Assembly (NCBI RefSeq): GCF_029076445.1
Contig: NZ_JARESG010000008.1
Span: forward strand, 124,001-188,000
Direction: 5' to 3'
Source of the DNA: Pseudarthrobacter naphthalenicus
Lineage (GTDB): Bacteria; Actinomycetota; Actinomycetes; Actinomycetales; Micrococcaceae
Length of the DNA: 64,000 bases
How positions within the stretch are numbered: the first letter of the stretch is position 1; each line of letters begins with the position of its first letter. Of this stretch, positions 17,386 to 26,447 are shown in pieces. The notes beneath the pieces are model-generated. The model saw nothing but the letters and a program-made list of their open reading frames with translations. It was not told where the DNA came from and made no database searches. A program made the translations under genes and the position numbers.

Positions 17386-19416
17386 ATGGTTCAACGCAGC
17401 CCCTGGAGCCGTTTTGTCGACTCTGCAGTGCAGAACAGCGCCGGCAGGAACGGTGCCGGACCGACCAGTACCCGTCTGAACCGCGCCGGTAGTCAGCCAC
17501 CATCACAGGGACCTTCAGGGCGAAAGCGCTCGGTGCAACCGCCTGTGATGCGGCGGGGGAGTGCGGCGTTGGCCGCCCACGTCCGGAAGAAACTGCAGGG
17601 CCGGGAACAGGAGACCACGCCGGCCCAGAAGCCCCGCCGGCGCACGGACGTCAGGCTGGGACTGCCGGCGCTGCTTGTTTGGGGTGCCGCGGTAGCGGGT
17701 GCCTGGTTGAGCCCTGTGCTGCTGGCATTGTTGTGCAGCGGCTTGCTGGTCCTGGCAACCGCTCTGCTGGCCCGGTCATTTCGCGGCGGGAAGCCGCGGG
17801 CCACCCGCAGGAGCTTCCTCACCACGACGTCCGTGGCGTTGGTCCTGGCCGCGGCCGCGGCGGCGCATTCCGCCGTCTCGTCCTCGCAGCGGCACGACGG
17901 ACCCTTCGCGGAAGCGGCGGCCGCCGGGAAGTCCGTGGTGGCCGTTCTGGAAATTACCGGTCCCGCGCGGGCCCTGACGCTCCCGGGACAGGCGGGCACA
18001 CCGGAACGGTGGTCGGTGGCCGCCCGGACCGAGGAGGTCACGGTCGGCGGCACTGTCATCCGTACCCGTGCGGAGCTCCTGGTGATGGGCGCCCGCGGGT
18101 GGGACAACGTCGTCCCGGGCCAACTGGTCCGTGCCGCCGGAAAGCTGAGGCCACCGGAGCCGGGCCAGCAGGAAGCAGCCATCCTCTCCGCGTCGATGGC
18201 TCCCGCGGCTTCGGGAGCTGTCGGCGCCGATGCCGCCCTGGCCGGGGAGGTGCTGGCCAAGCAGTTGAGGGGTAGGTACGTTGCCGCGTCCTCGTTCCTG
18301 GCCGCCGATGCCCGCGGACTTCTGCCCGGCATGGTCACCGGTGACACCTCGGCCTTGGACGAAGGGCTCAGCGCGGCCATGAAGACGGTGGGCATGACCC
18401 ATCTGACGGCAGTAAGCGGGGCGAACTGCAGCCTCGTCCTGGGCGCCCTCCTGATGGCGGCCCGGAGCCTGAGGGTACCCCGGGTCCCTGCGGCCGGCCT
18501 CGCGCTGGCTGGCCTGGGTATGTTTGTTGTGCTCGTTAGCCCTGACGCCAGCGTCCTGCGGGCGGCCCTGATGGGTTCCATCGCGTTGGCCTCACTTGCC
18601 GGTGGGCGTGTGGGGCGGGGACTCAGCTACCTCTGCCTGGCTGTGATGGGCCTGTTGCTGGCCGATCCCGGCCTGGCCACCAGCTTCGGCTTTCTGCTTT
18701 CGGTGCTCGCGACGCTGGGGATCATTGTCCTCGGGCCACGGATCATGGACTGGACTCCGGCGGTGGTTCCCCGTTGGGCAGCGGCGGCCCTTGCGGTGCC
18801 GCTGTCAGCGCAGCTGCTATGCGGCCCGGTCATCGTCCTGCTGCAGCCACAGTTTTCGACCTATGCCCTGCCGGCGAACATGGTGGCCGCGCCGTTGGTG
18901 GCGCCGGTGACGCTGCTGGGAACGGCCGCTGTGCCATTGGTGGCTTGGGCACCTTGGCTGGCTACAGCGCTGATCGCAGTCGCCGGCACATTCAGTGCCG
19001 GTGTGGCCGGCACCGCCCGGACGGCCGCGGGCCTGCCCGGATCAGTCCTTCCTTGGCCGGAAGGCGGGTTCGGTCTCCTGACGATGGTGCTGTTCTCCGT
19101 TTTGACCCTCGCCGCACTTTGGGGAGCTGCCCGCCCGCGTGAGGCATTGCGCATGGTCCTGGGGCTCCATGCCCGGACGGTCGGCATGCTGAACGCGGCG
19201 GACAACCGGTTTCAAGCCCTCAGCGTGCTTTACTGGCGTCCATCCGGCTCCCTGAGGAACAGGAGCCGGTTCGGAGGTGGCGGCTTGGAGGCGCGGGTTG
19301 GCCGTGGCAGGCTTAGACACTGCACCAGAATTTCCGGGAGGAATCCACCATGGCCGCAGCCCAAGCCGCCCGAACCAAATCAGCGCCGTCCAATGTGGCC
19401 TCCTGGCGGGACGTAA
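17386..19416 (+). CDS. comEC: ComEC/Rec2-family membrane channel lacking the nuclease domain
   Basis: A 676-residue polytopic membrane protein. After a ~95-residue polar N-terminus come two membrane spans, an OB-like extracellular segment and the ComEC/Rec2 core with its signature MTHLTAVSGANCSLVLG (near residue 340) and several further spans. The metallo-beta-lactamase (nuclease) domain that ends most ComEC proteins is missing. The last ~50 residues are Arg/Gly/Pro-rich and unlike any domain, and the frame runs 67 bases into holA. Either the lineage lost the nuclease domain or the gene's end is shifted. It should form the DNA-uptake channel with ComEA. Confidence 0.85.
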   Translation: MVQRSPWSRFVDSAVQNSAGRNGAGPTSTRLNRAGSQPPSQGPSGRKRSVQPPVMRRGSAALAAHVRKKLQGREQETTPAQKPRRRTDVRLGLPALLVWGAAVAGAWLSPVLLALLCSGLLVLATALLARSFRGGKPRATRRSFLTTTSVALVLAAAAAAHSAVSSSQRHDGPFAEAAAAGKSVVAVLEITGPARALTLPGQAGTPERWSVAARTEEVTVGGTVIRTRAELLVMGARGWDNVVPGQLVRAAGKLRPPEPGQQEAAILSASMAPAASGAVGADAALAGEVLAKQLRGRYVAASSFLAADARGLLPGMVTGDTSALDEGLSAAMKTVGMTHLTAVSGANCSLVLGALLMAARSLRVPRVPAAGLALAGLGMFVVLVSPDASVLRAALMGSIALASLAGGRVGRGLSYLCLAVMGLLLADPGLATSFGFLLSVLATLGIIVLGPRIMDWTPAVVPRWAAAALAVPLSAQLLCGPVIVLLQPQFSTYALPANMVAAPLVAPVTLLGTAAVPLVAWAPWLATALIAVAGTFSAGVAGTARTAAGLPGSVLPWPEGGFGLLTMVLFSVLTLAALWGAARPREALRMVLGLHARTVGMLNAADNRFQALSVLYWRPSGSLRNRSRFGGGGLEARVGRGRLRHCTRISGRNPPWPQPKPPEPNQRRPMWPPGGT

Positions 19417-20366
19417 GCCCCGCTGGAGTCGTCCTGGTGGGTGGGCCCGAAGAATATCTCGGGATCCGCGCCATGGACCACATCCGGGCACAGGTACGGA
19501 CCGCGTTTCCCGATGTTGAGGTCAGCCGCCTGGCTGCCGGCAGCTATGAGGCGGGCACCCTCGCCATGAACGTGAGCCCGTCGCTCTTTGGCGAACACAA
19601 ACTCATCGAGGTGGAGGGTGTTGAGGGCATGAACGACGCCTTCCTCGCTGATGCCCTGGCATACCTGTCCCGTCCTGAACCTGACGCGGTTCTCGTGCTC
19701 AGGCACGCCGGAGGAGTCCGCGGCAAGAAACTCCTTGACGCCGTCAAGGCCGGCGGCTGGCCGGTGGTTGACTGCCAGCCACTGAAGAAGGATGCGGACA
19801 AGGCAGCCTTCGTAACCGCAGAATTCCGGGCTGCGGGACGGAAGATTACCTCCGATGCAGTGCAGACCCTGGTCAATGCCGTGGGAGCCAACCTGTCGGA
19901 GCTGGCCGCAGCCTGCAGCCAGCTGATCGCAGATGCCACGGGTGCGGTGACTCCGGAGCTGGTGGACCGCTATTACGGCGGCAGGATCGAAGCCACGGCC
20001 TTCAAAGTGGCCGACGCCGCGATGGCGGGTAACGGCCCGCTCGCCCTGTCCACCCTGCGGCACGCCCTGGCCACCGGGGCTGACCCCGTGCCGCTGGTTG
20101 CCGCGCTGGCAGCCAAGCTGCGGACACTGGCCAAAGTGGCCGGGGCCCAGGGCTCATCCGCTCAGATAGCCAGGGAACTGGGCATGCAGCCCTGGCTGGT
20201 GGAGCAGGCCCAGCGGGATGTCCGCCGCTGGACCCCGGAGGGGCTGGTCCGCGCCATCCAGGCGACGGCCGAGGCCGACGCGCAGGTGAAAGGCCTGTCC
20301 CGGGATCCGGTCTATGCGGTTGAACATGCGGTGACCGTCATCGCCACGTCAGCGCAGCGGCACTGA
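19350..20366 (+). CDS. holA: DNA polymerase III delta subunit
   Basis: A 338-residue clamp-loader delta subunit, which opens the beta sliding clamp. The N-terminal AAA-like domain (VVLVGGPEEYLGIRAMD), the LIEVEGVEGM strand, the middle lid region (ITSDAVQTLVNAVGANLSEL) and the C-terminal collar helices are recognisable. The ATG at 19350 has a strong GGAGG site, which is why I accept it although it overlaps the end of the comEC frame by 67 bases. comEA-comEC-holA-rpsT is a common gene order in bacteria. Confidence 0.92.
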   Translation: MAAAQAARTKSAPSNVASWRDVSPAGVVLVGGPEEYLGIRAMDHIRAQVRTAFPDVEVSRLAAGSYEAGTLAMNVSPSLFGEHKLIEVEGVEGMNDAFLADALAYLSRPEPDAVLVLRHAGGVRGKKLLDAVKAGGWPVVDCQPLKKDADKAAFVTAEFRAAGRKITSDAVQTLVNAVGANLSELAAACSQLIADATGAVTPELVDRYYGGRIEATAFKVADAAMAGNGPLALSTLRHALATGADPVPLVAALAAKLRTLAKVAGAQGSSAQIARELGMQPWLVEQAQRDVRRWTPEGLVRAIQATAEADAQVKGLSRDPVYAVEHAVTVIATSAQRH

Positions 20367-20438
20367 TACGGCGGAGACTGACACGTGCCGGCACTACCCG
20401 CGCTGTTACTACCCGATGCTGTCACCGGCTCATGTTCC

Positions 20439-20473
20439 GGAGCGATGTCAGGTGTTGCTGGAGCGATGTCAGG
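20439..20473. repeat. Direct repeat, two 14-base copies
   Basis: GGAGCGATGTCAGG occurs at 20439-20452 and again at 20460-20473, a 21-base period, in the gap between holA and the rpsT terminator. Function is unknown. Confidence 0.5.
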
Positions 20474-20497
20474 CCCGGGGACTGCGGCGTTAAAGAG

Positions 20498-20530
20498 TTG
20501 AGGCCGGCCCCCAATGGGGGCCGGCCTCAA
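20498..20530. terminator. Bidirectional terminator between holA and rpsT
   Basis: A perfect 15-base-pair stem (arms 20498-20512 and 20516-20530, starting TTGAGGCC) with an AAT loop. It lies between two converging genes and can end both transcripts, although the T-tracts are short on either side. Confidence 0.85.
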
Positions 20531-20556
20531 TCATCAGTTCTGACGAACTGGAAACC

Positions 20557-20817
20557 TTACAGTGCGTTGACCTTCTTGGAGATCGCCGACTTGCGGTTCG
20601 CTGCGTTGTTCTTGTGCAGAACACCCTTGCTGACAGCCTTGTCCAGCTTGCGGCTGGCAGCAACCAGGGCAGCAGCAGCTGCATCCTTGTCGGTGGACTC
20701 AACGGCGGTGTTGACGGCGCGGATGGCCGTCTTCAGCTCAGACTTGACTGCGTTGTTGCGCAGGCGTGCCTTCTCGTTGGTGAGGATGCGCTTCTTCTGG
20801 GACTTGATATTAGCCAC
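20557..20817 (-). CDS. rpsT: 30S ribosomal protein S20
   Basis: An 86-residue, Lys/Arg/Ala-rich helical protein that binds 16S rRNA early in 30S assembly. [24 protein letters not shown], and the C-terminal [17 protein letters not shown] match the family throughout. The start is GTG at 20817 with AAGAGAG upstream. The leader is long (to about 20950) and holds a small hairpin (GGCCA / TGGCC, 20902-20919). Confidence 0.97.
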   Translation of the reverse strand: MANIKSQKKRILTNEKARLRNNAVKSELKTAIRAVNTAVESTDKDAAAAALVAASRKLDKAVSKGVLHKNNAANRKSAISKKVNAL

Positions 20818-20987
20818 GTGTGAACTCTCTTTTTAATGCGGAAATGGTCTAGAGGGCTTTCAGATTGGCCATTGACTGAGCGGCGTGGGGATACCTATGG
20901 CGGCCAACCATCAGTGGCCGTCGACCTGCACGGACACACAGCTATAAAGAATAGCAGACGCACCGGAAGGCTGACTATTCCGGCGCG

Positions 20988-21524
20988 CTAGTTCCAGCCG
21001 TGCCGCCGGCGCAGGCCTGCAGCCACCTCATCGAAGGGCTTGCGCCCGAGCACGGCACCCTCGCGCCGGATGCTGTCCGGTGCCAACTGCAGGATCCTCC
21101 CGAGGTTCGCTTCACTGGGCCGCCGCTGCCGGTCCCAGGCGCCGGCGCCGATGTCCACATAGTCGCCGGCGCGGCGACTGTCCTGGTCGTGGTCCTTGCT
21201 GGTGAGCATGACGCCGAGCAGGTACCGGCCGCTCTTCCCGACCAGCAGCACCGGGCGGTCCTTCCCCCGCGAGTGGTCCTCCTCGAAGGGCACCCAGGAC
21301 CAGACAATCTCGCCGGGATCGGGGCTGCCGTCGGGGCGGGGAGCGTAGCGGATGTTTACGGCGCCGGTGAAGTCCCCCGGATAGCCGGCAACCGCCGGCG
21401 CCGTCTTACGGCCGGCCTTCGGCTCAGTTTTTACCGCAGGCCTGGCAGCGCCGGACCTCAGTTTCTGCAGCACCCTGACGGAGGCCCGGACGGCGTTGGC
21501 CAGAGAGCGGAAGTTTATAGGCAT
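20988..21524 (-). CDS. PemK/MazF-family toxin-like protein, no antitoxin beside it
   Basis: A 178-residue protein whose C-terminal ~110 residues match the PemK/MazF RNase barrel: GEIVWSWVPFEED near residue 71, RPVLLVG, and the LGVMLTSKDHD strand. About 65 N-terminal residues (Lys/Arg/Ala-rich, with a PGDF element just before the barrel) are extra compared with the usual ~110-residue toxin. No antitoxin-sized gene overlaps or abuts it. Neighbours are housekeeping genes (rpsT and lepA). It may be a chromosomal endoribonuclease with a non-toxin role; RNase activity is inferred from family only. Confidence 0.8.
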   Translation of the reverse strand: MPINFRSLANAVRASVRVLQKLRSGAARPAVKTEPKAGRKTAPAVAGYPGDFTGAVNIRYAPRPDGSPDPGEIVWSWVPFEEDHSRGKDRPVLLVGKSGRYLLGVMLTSKDHDQDSRRAGDYVDIGAGAWDRQRRPSEANLGRILQLAPDSIRREGAVLGRKPFDEVAAGLRRRHGWN

Positions 21525-21703
21525 GGGGAAAACACTATCGTTGCCCCGTGGAGCGGCCGCAGTTTGCCGAACAATGCAATGCGCGGCGTCCGGACGTGGG
21601 ACACTGGAGGTTCAAAATATGCGGTCAGGCCGCAGGGTGCCCTTGGTGCGTCCTGCCGGATCGCCGAAAAGCCATCAGTGAATGCCAACAGTAAGGACCC
21701 TGC

Positions 21704-23560
21704 GTGTCTCCCATGGCCCGCACCGCCCCGGTGCCCGCCGCGACAGATCCGGCCATCATTCGGAATTTCTGCATCATCGCGCACATTGACCACGGTAAGT
21801 CCACCCTGGCCGACCGGATGCTGCAGTTGACCGGGGTGGTTCAGCCGCGCGATATGAAGGCCCAGTACCTGGATCGCATGGACATCGAACGCGAACGCGG
21901 CATCACCATCAAATCCCAGGCCGTTCGTATGCCCTGGGAACTCGATGGCAAGAGCTACGCCTTGAACATGATCGACACTCCCGGCCACGTGGACTTCACC
22001 TACGAGGTCTCCCGCTCGCTGGCAGCCTGCGAAGGCGCAGTCCTGCTCGTGGATGCGGCCCAGGGCATTGAAGCGCAGACGCTCGCCAACCTGTACTTGG
22101 CGATGGAGAACAACCTCACCATCATTCCGGTGCTGAACAAGATCGACCTGCCGGCCGCCCAGCCCGAGAAGTACGCGGCGGAGCTCGCCAGCCTGATCGG
22201 TGGCGAGCCTGAAGACGTCCTCCGTGTGTCGGGAAAGACCGGCATGGGCGTCGAGGTGCTGCTGGACAAGATTGTCCGCGACCTGCCGGCGCCCGTGGGC
22301 GACCCCAACGCTCCTGCGCGGGCCATGATTTTCGATTCGGTCTACGACACGTACCGCGGCGTTGTTACCTACGTCCGCGTGGTGGACGGCATGCTGCATC
22401 CCCGTGAGCGCATCCAGATGATGTCCACCCGGGCCACGCACGAACTCCTCGAGATCGGCGTGAGCTCGCCGGAACCCACCCCGTCCAAAGGCCTGGGCGT
22501 CGGCGAGGTCGGTTACCTGATCACCGGGGTTAAGGATGTGCGCCTGTCCAAGGTTGGCGATACCGTCACCAACCTTGCCAAGCCGGCCGCTGACTCCCTC
22601 CCCGGCTATGCCGACGCCAAGCCCATGGTGTTCTCCGGCCTGTACCCGCTGGACGGCACTGACTACCCGGTGCTCCGCGACGCGCTCGAGAAGCTGATGC
22701 TCAACGACGCCGCACTGGTGTACGAGCCCGAGACGTCGGCCGCGCTGGGCTTCGGCTTCCGTGTCGGTTTCCTGGGCCTGCTCCACCTGGAAATCACGCG
22801 TGAGCGGCTCGAACGCGAGTACAACCTGGACCTCATCTCCACCGCTCCCAACGTGGAGTACGAGGTCACGCTGGAGGACAAGAAAGTGGTCCACGTGACC
22901 AACCCCAGCGAGTACCCGTCCGGCAAGATCGCGGAGGTCCGCGAGCCGATGGTGTCCGCCACCATCCTGGCGCCCAACGAATTCGTGGGCGCCATCATGG
23001 AACTTTGCCAGAGCCGGCGCGGTGTGATGGGCGGCATGGACTACCTCTCCGAGGACCGGGTGGAAATCCGTTACCGCCTGCCCCTGGCCGAAATTGTCTT
23101 TGACTTCTTCGACATCCTCAAATCCAAGACCCGTGGCTACGGCTCGCTGGACTGGAAGGCCGACGGCGACCAGGTGGCCGATCTGGTCAAGGTTGACATC
23201 ATGCTCCAAGGGGAACAGGTGGATGCGTTCTCCGCGATTACGCACCGCGACAAGGCATACGCCTACGGCGTGATGATGACCACCAAGCTGCGCGAACTCA
23301 TTCCCCGCCAGCAGTTCGAGGTGCCCATCCAGGCCGCAATCGGCTCACGGATCATCGCCCGTGAAAGCATCCGCGCCATCCGCAAGGATGTGCTCGCCAA
23401 GTGCTACGGCGGCGATATTTCACGTAAGCGCAAGCTGCTGGAGAAGCAAAAAGAAGGTAAGAAACGCATGAAGATGGTGGGTACGGTGGAGGTGCCGCAG
23501 GAAGCGTTCATCGCTGCACTCACCACCGACGAATCAAAGGACAAGGCCAAAAAGAAGTGA
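21704..23560 (+). CDS. lepA: Elongation factor 4 (LepA), ribosome back-translocase GTPase
   Basis: A 618-residue translational GTPase. G1 is AHIDHGKST near residue 27, the switch region is [14 protein letters not shown]3 is DTPGHVDF and G4 is NKIDLP. The C-terminal LepA domain ends in [21 protein letters not shown], characteristic of EF4. It acts on stalled or mistranslocated ribosomes. The GTG at 21704 has AAGGA seven bases before it; an in-frame ATG at 21713 is an alternative. hemW follows 25 bases after its stop. Confidence 0.97.
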   Translation: MSPMARTAPVPAATDPAIIRNFCIIAHIDHGKSTLADRMLQLTGVVQPRDMKAQYLDRMDIERERGITIKSQAVRMPWELDGKSYALNMIDTPGHVDFTYEVSRSLAACEGAVLLVDAAQGIEAQTLANLYLAMENNLTIIPVLNKIDLPAAQPEKYAAELASLIGGEPEDVLRVSGKTGMGVEVLLDKIVRDLPAPVGDPNAPARAMIFDSVYDTYRGVVTYVRVVDGMLHPRERIQMMSTRATHELLEIGVSSPEPTPSKGLGVGEVGYLITGVKDVRLSKVGDTVTNLAKPAADSLPGYADAKPMVFSGLYPLDGTDYPVLRDALEKLMLNDAALVYEPETSAALGFGFRVGFLGLLHLEITRERLEREYNLDLISTAPNVEYEVTLEDKKVVHVTNPSEYPSGKIAEVREPMVSATILAPNEFVGAIMELCQSRRGVMGGMDYLSEDRVEIRYRLPLAEIVFDFFDILKSKTRGYGSLDWKADGDQVADLVKVDIMLQGEQVDAFSAITHRDKAYAYGVMMTTKLRELIPRQQFEVPIQAAIGSRIIARESIRAIRKDVLAKCYGGDISRKRKLLEKQKEGKKRMKMVGTVEVPQEAFIAALTTDESKDKAKKK

Positions 23561-23585
23561 CCACCGCTCAGTGGGGGACCCGCTG

Positions 23586-24815
23586 ATGCCTAGCGTTCTT
23601 CCCCTTGGTGACCCGGCGCCGTCGGACGGTCTGCTGCCTGACCAGGCAGCAGACGGTGCAGGGCGCCGGGCTTTCGGACTGTATGTGCACATCCCGTTCT
23701 GCGCTGTCCGGTGCGGGTACTGCGATTTCAACACCTACACCGCCACCGAACTGGGCGGCGGAGCCTCGCAGGACGCCTATGCGGACACGGCGATCTCCGA
23801 AGTCCGGCTTGGAGCACGGGTCCTCACCGAATCCGGCCTCCCGGCCCGCCCCATGAGCACAGTGTTCTTCGGCGGCGGAACCCCCACCCTGCTCCCGGCC
23901 GATGACCTCGCGCGGATCCTGGGCGCCGCCGTCGAAGAATGGGGTCTGGAGGACGGTGCTGAAGTCACCACCGAAGCGAACCCCGATTCCGTCACCCCGG
24001 AATCCCTGGCGGTCCTGAAAAACGCAGGCTTCACCCGGGTCTCCTTCGGCATGCAGTCAGCCGTCCCGCACGTTCTTAAAGTCCTGGACCGCACGCACAC
24101 TCCCAGCAGGGTGCCCCAGGTGGTGCAATGGGCCCGCGAGGCCGGATTAGCCGTCAGCCTGGACCTGATCTACGGAACGCCGGGCGAATCCCTGGACGAC
24201 TGGCGGTTCTCCCTGGAGACGGCCCTGTCCTACGAGCCGGACCACATCAGTGCCTACGCGCTGATCGTGGAGGACGGCACCAAGCTGGCCGCCCAGATCC
24301 GCCGGGGCGACGTCCCGGGCATCGACGACGACGACCACGCCGACAAGTACGAACTCGCTGATCAGCTCATCGGCGAAGCAGGCCTCAGCTGGTATGAGGT
24401 CAGCAACTGGTCCCGGACGCCGGAGCAGGCGTGCCGCCACAATCTGGCCTACTGGCGCGGGGATGACTGGTGGGGCATCGGCCCGGGAGCGCACTCGCAT
24501 GTGGGCGGTGTGCGCTGGTGGAACGTCAAGCACCCCACCGCCTACGCCGGGCGTCTTGCCCAGGGGCTCTCGCCGGCGGCGGGCAGGGAAACGCTCGACG
24601 CCGAAACGCGGGAAATGGAGCGCGTCATGCTGGAGGCGCGGCTCGTTTCGGGGCTCGCCATCGCAACGTTGGGGGAGTCAGGACGCCGCGCCGTGGCCGG
24701 GCTCATGGCCGAAGGCCTCGTTGACGCGCCGGCCGCCATCAGGGGAACGCTCGTGCTGACCCTGAAGGGCCGCCTCCTGGCGGACGCAGTGGTCCGCAGG
24801 ATCCTGCCCGACTAG
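23586..24815 (+). CDS. hemW: Radical SAM protein HemW (heme chaperone)
   Basis: A 409-residue radical SAM protein. The 4Fe-4S site CAVRCGYC lies at about residues 39-46 in HIPFCAVRCGYCDFNTY, followed by FGGGTPTLL and SFGMQSAVPHVLKVLDRTH. HemW proteins carry heme and hand it to respiratory enzymes; they were long mis-annotated as coproporphyrinogen dehydrogenase (HemN), which has an extra N-terminal segment lacking here. The ATG at 23586 after GGGGGA was preferred over an in-frame GTG at 23571. lepA-hemW is a widely conserved pair. Confidence 0.94.
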   Translation: MPSVLPLGDPAPSDGLLPDQAADGAGRRAFGLYVHIPFCAVRCGYCDFNTYTATELGGGASQDAYADTAISEVRLGARVLTESGLPARPMSTVFFGGGTPTLLPADDLARILGAAVEEWGLEDGAEVTTEANPDSVTPESLAVLKNAGFTRVSFGMQSAVPHVLKVLDRTHTPSRVPQVVQWAREAGLAVSLDLIYGTPGESLDDWRFSLETALSYEPDHISAYALIVEDGTKLAAQIRRGDVPGIDDDDHADKYELADQLIGEAGLSWYEVSNWSRTPEQACRHNLAYWRGDDWWGIGPGAHSHVGGVRWWNVKHPTAYAGRLAQGLSPAAGRETLDAETREMERVMLEARLVSGLAIATLGESGRRAVAGLMAEGLVDAPAAIRGTLVLTLKGRLLADAVVRRILPD

Positions 24816-24820
24816 TCCTG

Positions 24821-24851
24821 CCAAGGCAACGCTGCCACCAGCGGTGCTTGG
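24821..24851. terminator. Weak hairpin between hemW and the DUF4870 gene
   Basis: CCAAG (24821-24825) pairs with CTTGG (24847-24851), and CGCT pairs with AGCG inside. It lies between two converging genes but lacks a T-tract and has internal mismatches. Confidence 0.35.
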
Positions 24852-24854
24852 GCG

Positions 24855-25265
24855 CTATTTGATCCAGCGCAGGTTGTACTGGTAACGGTGCGGCTGGCCC
24901 TTGTTGACATGGATGCCGGCGGACACCGAGAAGCAGGTCAGTGCAATCCAGATGAGGGTGGCGATGACGGCAAAGATGTTGCCCACCACCGGAATAAAGA
25001 CCAGAAGATTGGCCACCAGCGCCGCGATGGTGGGCGGCAGGCTGAAGTTCAGCGCTTCCTTGGATTCCTGTGCGGTGAACGGTCCGCGTTCACGGAAGAT
25101 GAGGTAGATCAGCAGGGACGGCACACAACCGAGGATCCCGCCAAAGTGTGCCAGTGTGGCCCATTGCCGGTCCTCGCTGGCAGTGAGGGGCAACGCGTTT
25201 GCGGGGACGCCCTGGTACTCGGAACGGCCTTGGTCGTCCCGGTGCTCGCGTGCGTTTTGTGCCAC
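24855..25265 (-). CDS. DUF4870 (Tic20-like) membrane protein
   Basis: A 136-residue small membrane protein of the DUF4870 family: a polar N-terminus, then SEDRQWATLAHFGGILGCVPSLL, FTAQESKEALNFSL and three to four hydrophobic spans ending in YNLRWIK. The function of the family is not established. I placed the start at GTG 25265, which has AAGGAT upstream; the frame is open to 25364 but without similarity. It lies between hemW and the DUF3097 gene. Confidence 0.82.
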   Translation of the reverse strand: MAQNAREHRDDQGRSEYQGVPANALPLTASEDRQWATLAHFGGILGCVPSLLIYLIFRERGPFTAQESKEALNFSLPPTIAALVANLLVFIPVVGNIFAVIATLIWIALTCFSVSAGIHVNKGQPHRYQYNLRWIK

Positions 25266-25427
25266 GGTTTCATCCTTCGAAAGTGCAATCGTGCTGATGT
25301 GGAGAATGCCGGGCTGATGCAGGAACAGCCTCCGCACTACCAAGAATACTTGTTGTGCCGCCAAATGCTGCCGTCGTCCGCAGGGGCCAGGGCCGGAACA
25401 GCCCGGCAGCGGGTGAGGCGCCAGGGG

Positions 25428-26276
25428 TCATGGCGCCGTCAGGAAGTCGATGACCTCCTCCACCCGCCCGAGGAGCGACGCTTCCAGGTCCGCGTAACTG
25501 CGGACCGCGCCCAGCAGTTTTTGCCAGCCCAGGCCGATGTCTTCCTTCGTGGCGTGCGGCCAGCCAAATGCCGCAAGGATGCCGGTTTTCCAATCCTGCC
25601 CGCGGGGTACCACCGGCCACTGTTCAATGCCCAGCACCGCAGGGCGGATCGCCTGCCACACGTCAACGTAGGGGTGCCCGACAAGCAGCACGTTCCCGGC
25701 GGCGCCCTTCGACGCCATCACCCCGGCGGCGATCCGCCACTCTTTGGAGTCCGGCACAAGGTGATCCACCAGGATCCCCAGCCGCCGGTTGGGCCCGGGA
25801 CCGAATTCGGCCACCGCCCCCGCGAGGTCATCGATGCCGTGCAAAGGCTCGACGACGATGCCCTCCACCCGCAGATCGTCCCCCCACACTTTTTCCACGA
25901 GTTCGGCGTCATGCTTTCCCTCCACCCAGATCCGGCTTGCCTTGGCCACCTGGGCACGCTGGCCCGCCACGCGGACCGAGCCGGACGCCGTGCGTCCAGC
26001 CGGCATGGCCGCGTTCTGCCTGGGCGCCGGGGGCATCAGCCTGATGGGCTGGCCTTCGAGGAGGAAGCCGAAGCCCAGCTTGAAGGACCGCGATTTGCCC
26101 CGCCGGTCTTCAAGGGCAACCACATGCATGCCGCCGGACTTCTCTACCCGGGTCACCGCTCCGACCCAGCCGGACTGGGCGTCTTCGATGACCATGCCGC
26201 GCTCCACTGGTACTTCGGGGAGTTCGCTCCGGACGGGCGCGGCAATCTCCTGAGGACCCCAGTTCTGGTACTGCAT
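25428..26276 (-). CDS. DUF3097 protein with a Toprim-like segment
   Basis: A 282-residue actinobacterial protein of family DUF3097. The N-terminal third resembles a small beta-barrel (GMVIEDAQSGWVGAVTRVEK). The middle holds IWVEGKHDAELVEKVWGDD followed by ILVDHLVPDSKEW, which recalls the Glu...Asp metal site of Toprim nucleases/primases such as RNase M5; this is my inference. The ATG at 26276 was chosen. It is divergent from hrcA across the CIRCE element, so heat-shock control of both directions is possible. Confidence 0.82.
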   Translation of the reverse strand: MQYQNWGPQEIAAPVRSELPEVPVERGMVIEDAQSGWVGAVTRVEKSGGMHVVALEDRRGKSRSFKLGFGFLLEGQPIRLMPPAPRQNAAMPAGRTASGSVRVAGQRAQVAKASRIWVEGKHDAELVEKVWGDDLRVEGIVVEPLHGIDDLAGAVAEFGPGPNRRLGILVDHLVPDSKEWRIAAGVMASKGAAGNVLLVGHPYVDVWQAIRPAVLGIEQWPVVPRGQDWKTGILAAFGWPHATKEDIGLGWQKLLGAVRSYADLEASLLGRVEEVIDFLTAP

Positions 26277-26366
26277 GGATTCATTCCACCTTGCGCTAGA
26301 TCGTGCCGCCGAATGTTCGCCCGGAGCGGTACCAATGCTAACAACGGGGCGAGTCATATTAGACTG

Positions 26367-26393
26367 TTAGCACTTAGGCATGTCGAGTGCTAA
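26367..26393. promoter_or_regulatory. CIRCE operator for HrcA
   Basis: TTAGCACTT, nine spacer bases and GAGTGCTAA: the CIRCE inverted repeat (TTAGCACTC-N9-GAGTGCTAA) with one mismatch in the left arm. It lies 54 bases upstream of the hrcA start, just after an AT-rich CATATTAGACT segment that could hold the -10 box. HrcA binds CIRCE and represses at normal temperature, so hrcA and dnaJ2 should be autoregulated. Confidence 0.92.
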
Positions 26394-26447
26394 CGAACCG
26401 CGACCAATACCTAAGCAGTGAATGGCAATCCTGGATGGAGGTGGAGT

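Noticed and set aside
20845..20856. A dre-like TGGTCTAGAGGG in the rpsT leader
   Set aside because: Only 9 of 12 core bases match, and the right half-site is broken. Nothing links rpsT to aminosugar control.
21515..23245. A 576-codon open frame antisense to lepA
   Set aside because: lepA is unmistakable on the plus strand. The antisense product is a low-complexity shadow without family features.
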